This document shows positions 56,453-64,000 of a stretch of 64,000 nt of DNA, one piece after another. Position numbers and translations under genes: made by a program. The notes under the pieces are model-generated. The model made no database searches. It saw nothing but the letters and a program-made list of their open reading frames with translations, and was not told the origin of the DNA. The stretch comes from Spinellus fusiger (taxonomy: Eukaryota; Mucoromycota; Mucoromycetes; Mucorales; Phycomycetaceae), in the NCBI GenBank assembly GCA_025094145.1, contig JALLLS010000003.1:186001-250000 (forward strand). The letters are read 5' to 3'. Position 1 is the stretch's first letter. Every line of letters starts with the position of its first letter.

Positions 56453-59439
56453 TTAGCGGCACATCAAAGACCTGCTTTGAGGTATGCGGCCACGACGTTT
56501 ATTGTCATGTGGATAAAGAGATAAATTAGTGTGGTGTGTATCTGAACGCAAATTCAGTTGTGTTAAGGCGTCTGGGAGAGATAGACGAGACTTGGAAGGT
56601 AGATTGGAGTATAGGTTTGGCTGCTTTATAGACATGACGGGAGGATAGATGGATTTCTTTGCTAAGGTATGTGATTCCATGGAAGACGGCTCTATATCCA
56701 TGGATTTTATGTCGTGGGATGTGAGTTGGGGCGGGAGATCAGAAGTGAAAGGGGTACGATATTGGACAGAAAGTGGCCGGAAGTATCTGTTTGTGTTCTG
56801 CAGTAAGGGTGCTTTGGTAGTATCACTCTCGGATTCAACCAGGTCTTTTGAAGGTGCTGTTTCTAAAGGTGTCAATTGTTGTGTAGGCGTACTGCTTTTC
56901 GCTGAAACTTGCTCTTTCATCTGTGGTATGGATTCTTTTAAATTGTTTTGTTTAGAATTCATCTCACACGCAAAGTGGAGGGGGAGGGAAAGCTTACGTT
57001 TTCTGGGCAAAAGAGCTTGTTCGGTAGATGAGGGAGAATAACCCTGCATGGTATCTTGTATAGACTCAACTATACTGACAAGTTCTTGAGTTGCTTCAAT
57101 ACTGGCTTCGAATCTTTTCACCAGTTTAGAAACTTCAGATTGCTTTCGATCTAATGAATCTTTACATAAAAATGGGGATAAGGCCTAAAAATACAATGCA
57201 TTAGAAGTTATAAGAGCAGAAGGTGGCATGATATCTACCTCTTGGATAGGGAAACATCTGCTGCGTAGATTATTGATGTCTATAATATCATTGCAGGGCT
57301 GGGTTTTGCTTTCATACAATATACCACTTGAATAAAAGGCAACAGAAGACTATTCAAGTGTCAGAAGATAAAAAGACAGATAACAAACTCACCTTAAATG
57401 CTCTAATAAAATCTGTTTCTTGGCGAGCCTTTCCTTTTGCTTGGTGAATGGCTCGATTCAATTTCTGGGCGAATCTCACCCATTGCTGAGCTTCTTCTAC
57501 GCCACTCACACGGGATTTGACTGTGAGGCTCAATGGACGACTGTGAGCAAGCTTGGTGTTGGCAGAAGATCCAATACTAAAATTACGTTTAATTGCAGTC
57601 TTGGTCTCCTCTGTGCTGCTCTGGGATGAGGTGGATAAACCACTAAAGGACTGTACTGAGAAGGTTCGGGGTCGTCTTAATGAACGTGGTTTGGGTGAGA
57701 CTGGTTCAGTGGTCTCACTCTTCTCTCCAGAGCTACTCTTTTCCATCTTGATAGAAGAAGGCTGGATTTTATCTTGAGATTGTCTATAGCTAGTGCGTTG
57801 TCTTGAGGCTTTAATTCTCCATCGATCACGTTCATATTCTGTTGCCTGCAATGCCTGTTGTAGGGTAGTGACCTGCAACTTGAGGCTGTCCATTTCATCA
57901 TTAACAGCAGCAAGAAACTCATTTGTACTTTTGAGTTCATCTTTTAACTGGATGACCTGCTGCTTTAGTCCAATGTCTTGGTCCAATTGCTGATTGACGA
58001 TGACTTTATTACGGATATTACGAGCTCGATTAGCATATTTAAGTGTGTTCTGTGTTTCAAGAAGGTTCACCTCCAATGGGGAGACACATGCAAGCATAAG
58101 AGTTTGACTATTGCCTCCCAAAGAGTCTTGGAGCAATCGAGTGAGTTTTGAGTCACGGTATGGGACATGAGAAGCTCGTCGTGAGGCATCCCCTAGAGCA
58201 CTAATGACATTTCCAAGAGCAGAAAGACCCGCATTAATAGAAATGCCTTCCTTTGCTCTGTCACCAATAGCATTTGTTCTTTTAAGCTATACATAGAAAA
58301 AGACAGAAAAATAAATTAAGAGAAATTAAATTAAATAGATAGAAACTATTAATTATATATAATAATGCTAACGATAATGGTAACAGCAATATTTGCGGGG
58401 ATGTTATACTACAATGGCCATGCACTGAACTTACCCGTTCAGATCCAGCAAGATCTACAAAGTGGAACTTGGAAACTAGCTTTTTTGCAACAATCGTATC
58501 TTTTGGACCAGGCAAAGTACTGTTTTTTGCCCTGTCGCCCCCAGAATAGATGGTTTGCTTTAAAATGACAGAGAATATAGCATGAGATCGAGAGGAAGCA
58601 CTGTTCATATCTGTAAAGGCAATCTTTCTTGCCATGGATCCTTTTTGTAGAAAGCTTATCACTTATTGATGAGACTTTTGCAATTCAATTATACCCAATT
58701 AAAGGGTCTTACTTTTGTAATTCCTCTGGGCTATTCACTGATTCTTCACGCACACCTGTCCAGCAGATTTGACCATTGCTGTCTTCACGGATTGTACAGT
58801 TTAATCCTTCACGCTTTGTTGAGCTCAAAAGATCAACTATATCCTCATTGTGTAATTCCAAGAAAGATACAAATATCTGGCATGAATGATCAGCAGATCG
58901 CATACTTTCCACACTCTCAAATAGCGAATTGATAAAGCGAGGAACAATGCCATTATGAATTGAGTCTGTATGTGTGGTGGCACTTGTTCCCATGCTATAG
59001 GTTTTACCACTTCCTGTTTGACTATAAATATGTCATTTATTAGTTACTTATTATATGCATTATTATTAATTACAACAATGTCTTACCCATAAGCAAGAAT
59101 AGTAGCATTATAGCTGTAGAATACAAAATATGAGTGGAGTTTCAATGGTAATAAATGTGGATTACCCTTTCATAAATGTATTCAAAAGTGGAAGTACACA
59201 CGTGGAATAGACTTGATCTTGGTCTGCACTAGGTGGATAAACATAGTCAAACGTAAATGCATTTTGCTGGTCAATGATAAGTTGTGATTGATTCACTGAA
59301 AATTCAATTGTCTTTGTATTTGTCTGATTCTCTTGTTCTGCTAAAGGTCTTACTCTGACAGCCACTCTATCATTAATTTTTTTTATTAATATTCGACATT
59401 TCAAATATTATCTCACCTGACAGAAGAGGAAGTTGCCAT
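56453..59439 (-). CDS. kinesin motor protein, kinesin-4-like
   Basis: A plus-end-type microtubule motor with an N-terminal motor domain, in several exons. Exon 1 is MATSSSVR, followed by [51 protein letters not shown] (P-loop), [13 protein letters not shown] (switch I), VDLAGSER (switch II), [52 protein letters not shown] (neck), then a coiled coil ([20 protein letters not shown]..) and a long Ser/Pro-rich basic tail ending [11 protein letters not shown]. The motif after the motor ([13 protein letters not shown]) and the [21 protein letters not shown] form are those of kinesin-4 (KIF4/KIF21) motors, which regulate microtubule length or bind chromosomes. All nucleotide-binding motifs are intact. 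The exact subfamily is tentative. Confidence 0.87.
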
Positions 59440-59479
59440 GGTATTCAACACTATAAGAGATTATTTTTGTACTTCTATG

Positions 59480-59645
59480 AAGAATGGTAGTGATAGTAAC
59501 AGTGGTGGTGGCAACAGTAGTGGTAGTGCAGTGGTAGTGGTAATGGGAGCTGGAGTAGTGGTAATTGCAGTAACAGTGGTGGTAGTGGTGGTGGTGGTGG
59601 TGATAATAGTAATAGCAGTGAAGATAAGACTAATAATGAGATGAA
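59480..59645. repeat. imperfect (GTR)n / (GGT)n trinucleotide repeat
   Basis: Interrupted GGT/AGT/GTA triplets (GGTGGTAGTGGTGGTGGTGG near 59577-59596 and similar) lie just upstream of the kinesin start. Both strands stay open over it because of the triplet composition, so the apparent open frames are not evidence of genes. Confidence 0.75.
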
Positions 59646-60761
59646 AGAAAACAAAAGTAGAAGAAAACAAGTGAGTTTGACTTTTATTTTTCATATTTAT
59701 TTTTTATCTGTCTTGCTTCTTAAAATGCTTGCCTCTTTTTTTGTTACTTATTTTGTCATCATCTTCTGAAGATTGAGTTTGCCTAAAGAGGTAAAAAAGA
59801 GAGTGTCAAAAGGGAGAGTGATCGTAACTGTAAAGAAAAAGATATAACAAGAAATGAGAAATGAAATACATTTCAGCCCACTTATGCCACGTTTTTAAAT
59901 AAACAAAAAAAATATTTATATGGATTACATATTTATACTCACAATCGCAGTTGATTTTATATAAGTATATAAAACAATGTGTGTTTATATATTTATATAT
60001 TTATATATTTATGTATTTATGTATTTATATGTGTGTAGTGTGTGTGTATTTACACCAATGATCACATATATATTTATATTTGCATTTGTATCTAGTTTAT
60101 ATATACATTTGTATCCATATTTGCATTCACACTTATTCACAATGATATGAACTAATATCTACACATCTACTTACATGGACAAGTACTAATTTATATGTAT
60201 AATCGTACGAATATTTGTACGAATGAATACAGGTATGAATATTATTTACAGGGGAAGTGAGGGGCAAGTCTGAAGAGTAGAAACAAAATATCATATGAAG
60301 AAAATATTCCATATCAGTAGCTACATATACATGCAGAATAACTCATATTAAAATGTACAAAAAAATAGAATATTAAAATGCAATACAAAATAAGTATTGC
60401 AAGTCAACCTTGCAACTTGCATGGTTACATTGTGAAATACTTGTTTTCATAATTTAATACTTCTTCCATTAGTGCACCAATGGCTTACTATTAGTAGCTT
60501 ATAAGTGGTATGGCAATGTTAATAATTCAATTTCGTCGCTCCCTCGCTCTTGTTTAGAACTGATAAGAGAATAACAAAATAGTCATAATAGCAATACTTG
60601 CATCCTTAAAGTATCATCAGTGCTTCATTGTTTATCTGAAGAAAAGAATGATACTAGTCTGTCTTATCACTGTATTTATTTTTATAATCGATACATGATA
60701 AAGAAGTGTATTAAAGAAGCAACCTTATTTTACTCTTACATCCCCCTTATTCATCTTATGT
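59646..60761. other. intergenic, AT-rich with TATTTATA repeats
   Basis: Contains simple sequence of the (TATTTATA)n and (TGTATTTA)n type (about 59980-60060). No gene. Confidence 0.55.
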
Positions 60762-63314
60762 TTACTCCTCAGTCACCACCCTACTTTTTTTAGACTTCTT
60801 TTTACTAGACTCCTTGGACTTCTTTTTGTTGGACTTGGTGCTCTTTACTATCTCCTTACTGCCCATAGCTTGGCTTACATTCCGCATAGTATCTACATCA
60901 TTTACTGTTTCTTCTGCGTTTTCCTAATGAATAAGGGCGTGTTTAGACAGGGTCATTATTAGCCTAAAATACCCTCTGGAAATAATCTCTTGGCCTGTCA
61001 TATTTATTCTGCCCTGACGATCCATCCAATGACCATGGATTATCACCACTTCCTTCAATCTCTTCATATACGCCAAAACTAAAAGGTGAGTCCACACGGA
61101 TACTCTCATTACTCATAGATCTGCCAACAGAATCAAGATAGTTGCGCTGCATTACATCTTCTTCCTCACTCTCAGACTCCAATGCGTTGGTTGAAATGTC
61201 TGTTGTTTTTTTGGAGACTGCCCAGACATCTTCAAGTTCACTTTTAAACACTGGTTGTTGTTTTTCCTCCTCTTCCTCCTCTGAGTCTGATACCACAGAC
61301 AAGGAAGCAATACGATCCACATGTGTATGTGTTTGGTCATTAAAATACTCGACAGATTCAACATCTTCATCACCAGCCACCATGGGGTTGCCTTCATATT
61401 CATTATCAGAGTTGGCCCTATTCTGAGATACAGTAAAGGGCAATTGAAATGGATCCTTTGAATCCTGGAACCAATCATCTTGCAATGATTCTGATTCCAT
61501 CATGTCTGTTGTGACAGGTGTAGGGTGAATGTCCAATGCTAAAGAACTGTGTTCTGGAATAGAGACAGGTTCCAAGGAGGGAGACGATAGTTGGGACTTT
61601 ACAAAGGGGGTAGGAGAATTTAGGAAAGATTCTACTACAAAGTTAGACATAACATAACATAGTATAGCATAGCATGGTGCTTTACACGAGTATACAGAGC
61701 TCTGCCATAAGGAATAGCACCTACCATGATCCGCATTCTCATCAAATATCTGCTCCCATGTCTCTTTCATCTCTTCGTGCTGTCTTGCTAAGCGAGGTTC
61801 GGCAGCTACATTCCATAAAAGATATAAGTATCTATCTACCATGCGATAGAATATTACGTTGATCAAAATTGTCCTGCCCCCTTCTCCTTTTCATATTATC
61901 AGGAACATTCTCTTGCTTGTCTAGTTCTGATAACAAGTCAATGGCTTCATGGGATTTGATTTCTAACTGTTTCTTCAAGGTCTCTATCTATTTATTGTTG
62001 AGTGACTCGTAGTGTTACAATAGTAATACTTACCATGAGTTGTAAGAACGGAACTCCAAAGTAATCGTAAATGTACTTTAATCCCATGCCAGATTGGAGA
62101 CTGATTTCTGCATATCGAAGAAGATTGGGTTTAATGGCCCCTTCTTCAATACGACGAGTATTATGCTCATAAAGAGTGGCATGAATTTCTTCTGTAGTCA
62201 CCTTGCGATCCCCACTACAAAAAAATATGAGCAATTATCCAAATGGCAGTGGCATGTTTTTATGTTTTCTTTTATGTTTTTTTCTTTCTTTTTAATCTTC
62301 TTGTTTATTGACCCTATTACATACCTACCTCTTGTCACAGAAATTGCCCTACAAGAACAAAGCAAGAGTCAATACATTGAGATGCATAGACTCTATTTTC
62401 TCTATTTCTGTTTCAATGGAAAGGAGTGTCGTTGGTGGTGGGATGGGATCTTCTGCTACTGTGATGACTTACCAAGACAAGAACAGAAACAGAACAAGGA
62501 ACAGTGGCTAAGGATCGATTGACATAATCAAATGTCCATGGCTTGGTAACATCAAATAAGAACAATACGGCATGTGCATTTCTATAAACATTAACAGTAG
62601 AAGCATCAAGAGCCAGTGCATCCGAAGCATCTTCTGGTATGGAGGGGCTCTTTGGGCTATCCATGGCAGTAGTGGGTGTGTGCTCCAACTTGATGCCCTC
62701 TGACTTTCTGGTAGTGTTATTGTGTGCCTTGTCCACAACATCCCAAATCTCAATCTTAACAACATCATTGGATTCTTTTTTTTAAAAAAATGTATAAAAA
62801 ATATCAGTTGAGTCTTCTTCCTTGTCTCATTTGTCTATAAGAAACCCGTTGGATGATTGATTACCTTTGTATTGCCAAGGAATATTCGTCACCTGGATTT
62901 GTGGTGTTGATTTGTAAGTTTCTGTGAATTCTTCTCCTTGTAGTCTATCAACTGTCTATGGATCAATGAAAAAAGAACAGAGACCTACAGCCATAAAAGT
63001 AGAAAGTGTTCTTACATAGTACGGATTTGCCCGTCATAACATCTCCACGCAAAACAACCTTCACTAGACACATGAAGGAATTAAATGAGTACCACTCCAG
63101 GGTTCTTACTGTTGTAATGTACTCCTTTGCGGAAGGCTGTACTCATGGACTTGAACGACTGCTGTGATGGTGTAGCAAGGACGTTGTTAGGCCCCAGTAG
63201 TTCCTTTGTTAGTGGCATTTCTGTGGGTTAGTCATGTCCTTTTCTTCTTCCTCTTCTAGTTATTACAGGTTTCTTTTTCTCTCCTCCTCCGCCTAAAGAC
63301 CATAGGAAATTCAT
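60762..63314 (-). CDS. RABL6-like GTPase (Rab-like protein 6)
   Basis: A multi-exon gene. The start at 63314 gives MNFLWSLGGGGEKKKP, then SFKSMSTAFRKGVHYN and KVVLRGDVMTGKSVL, the P-loop (GxxxxGKS) inside a Rab-like fold. QIQVTNIPWQYK, KIEIWDVVDKAHNN (switch II region with DxxD instead of the usual DTAG), LALDASTVNVYRNAHAVLF, LFDVTKPWTFDYVNRSLATV, LLRYAEISLQSGMGLKYIYD and FFGVPFLQL-like YFGVPFLQLM follow, then a coiled coil, an acidic Ser/Glu-rich region (VVSDSEEEEEE) and a basic end KKKSKESSKKKSKKSRVV. This order matches RABL6/PARF, an atypical GTPase linked in animals to cell-cycle and trafficking control. The function in fungi is not known to me. The last exon (ENAEETVNDVD ... stop 60762-60764) joins after an intron at about 60927. 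Confidence 0.82.
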
Positions 63315-63619
63315 TGCTTTCAAAATGCAAAAAGAAAGGAAAGAATCTCGGGCTATTCTTTTTTCTTTTTTTCTTTTCTTTTTTTCTTTTTGCTGTCAGT
63401 TAGAAATTAGAGTTCCCTCCCCTTTAGACTTGTTCTTTATTTTGAATGACGTCGATTGTGTTTTATAGAACAAGGCAAACCTTGGCAGAAAGACACACTA
63501 ACAGCCTTACTGTTGATGGTAGAAGATCTCTATTCAACTCCTTCTCTTCTTCTTTAATGTCTAAAAGAAAGGGAGGGTGCTTCCTTTGCTATATTTAATA
63601 AAGACTTGCTATTCTCTTC
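63315..63619. promoter_or_regulatory. upstream region of RABL6-like gene
   Basis: A 305-bp spacer with long CT/T-rich tracts (63355-63400) and a TGACGTCG site (63446-63453) resembling an ATF/CREB element, 132 bp from the RABL6 start codon. It also holds the 3' flank of the gene to the right. The regulatory reading is inference. Confidence 0.35.
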
Positions 63620-64000
63620 TTATTCTCTCTCAACAGGACGCATAAACACATGGACATGAGGCAAACCACGCACACTTTGGGTTTCTGGTGGGTTAACAAA
63701 ATAGACCCAATCCCAAACAGTACTTTTAAACTGTTCTTCCAACAGGTTCTGTACATGGACAGTCTTCAGTGGTGCCTGAGACCAAAGTAGAATGTGCTGA
63801 ATACCAGGTTCCACAGAATATGGAAACTCATTGGCCAGTACAATAACATGCTGGTGGGCAGGAAGAGAGCCAAAGTTAAGCTTCTCTGCTAATAGGTAGT
63901 TCTCAATGGTTTTGTACTTTTCCAGAATCTTTTCCATGGATTGTTTATAAAAGGTCTCGTCTTTTGCATTACGCTTGAGCAGTTTGACCTGTTGAGTAGC
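63620..64000 (-). CDS. DUF3605-like protein, partial (cut by window edge)
   Basis: Open to the right edge; the C-terminal 126 codons are seen, with the stop at 63620. The visible part reads KRNAKDETFYKQSMEKILEK, HVIVLANEFPYSVEPGIQHI, LLWSQAPL, TVWDWVYFVNPPETQSVRGL and PHVHVFMRPVERE. The NEFPY..EPGI.H..LW and YFVNPP...SV.G..HVHVF.R blocks are the pattern of the fungal DUF3605 domain, found in small cytosolic proteins, some described as N-acetylglucosamine-induced. The biochemical role is unknown. The N-terminus lies outside the window. Confidence 0.65.
   Translation of the reverse strand, partial: ATQQVKLLKRNAKDETFYKQSMEKILEKYKTIENYLLAEKLNFGSLPAHQHVIVLANEFPYSVEPGIQHILLWSQAPLKTVHVQNLLEEQFKSTVWDWVYFVNPPETQSVRGLPHVHVFMRPVERE

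Noticed and set aside
59461..59694. Open frames on both strands over Thr/Ile- or Val/Gly-repeat peptides
   Set aside because: They are produced by a GGT/GTA trinucleotide repeat, which stays open in any frame. No conserved protein features.

Overview
The window looks like nuclear DNA of an early-diverging fungus, most likely Mucoromycota (Mucorales). It is AT-rich. Genes are broken by many very short introns (about 40-70 nt, GT..AG). The gene set is fungal: a Dbp3-type helicase, a Pma1-type H+-ATPase, Tup1, Mkt1 and a DUF3605-like protein, alongside genes often missing from yeasts (AMFR/gp78, EED, RABL6, CFIm25). Intergenic space holds decayed Tc1/mariner elements and Fanzor (eukaryotic TnpB homologue) sequences. 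All family calls come from reading motifs by eye; no search was run.

Layout. 0-7.4 kb: a minus-strand AMFR-like E3 ligase, then a decayed Fanzor gene (about 4.68-7.37 kb) and a second, partial copy of its 3' end (2.61-3.38 kb). 8.4-16.4 kb: left arm of a giant inverted duplication, carrying an 83-bp-arm hairpin, two Tc1-like elements, a non-autonomous element and an intact eight-exon peroxisomal lipase-like gene. 16.4-28.5 kb: single-copy spacer with a MITE-like palindrome, DBP3, a DMT-superfamily transporter, the H+-ATPase, a transposase remnant and a polyprenol reductase. 28.5-36.5 kb: right arm, an almost identical inverted copy of 8.4-16.4 kb, with its inner end cutting through a Tc1 element that is complete in the left arm.

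38-50.3 kb is gene-dense: TUP1, a coiled-coil protein, an EED-like Polycomb protein diverging from CFIm25, a third copy of the non-autonomous element with clean TA-flanked ends, and MKT1. 50.7-52.5 kb holds a Fanzor-like gene that appears intact through its catalytic core (three exons, 577 aa). 53.6-54.5 kb is a Tc1 fossil. 55-63.3 kb carries an F-box/LRR gene, a kinesin-4-like motor and RABL6 on the minus strand. The right edge cuts a DUF3605-like gene.

The genes do not form one pathway. The window is ordinary housekeeping and regulatory genes in which mobile DNA has left three states of Fanzor (near-intact, decayed, 3' fragment) and a large recent inverted duplication. Those two are the main points of interest.
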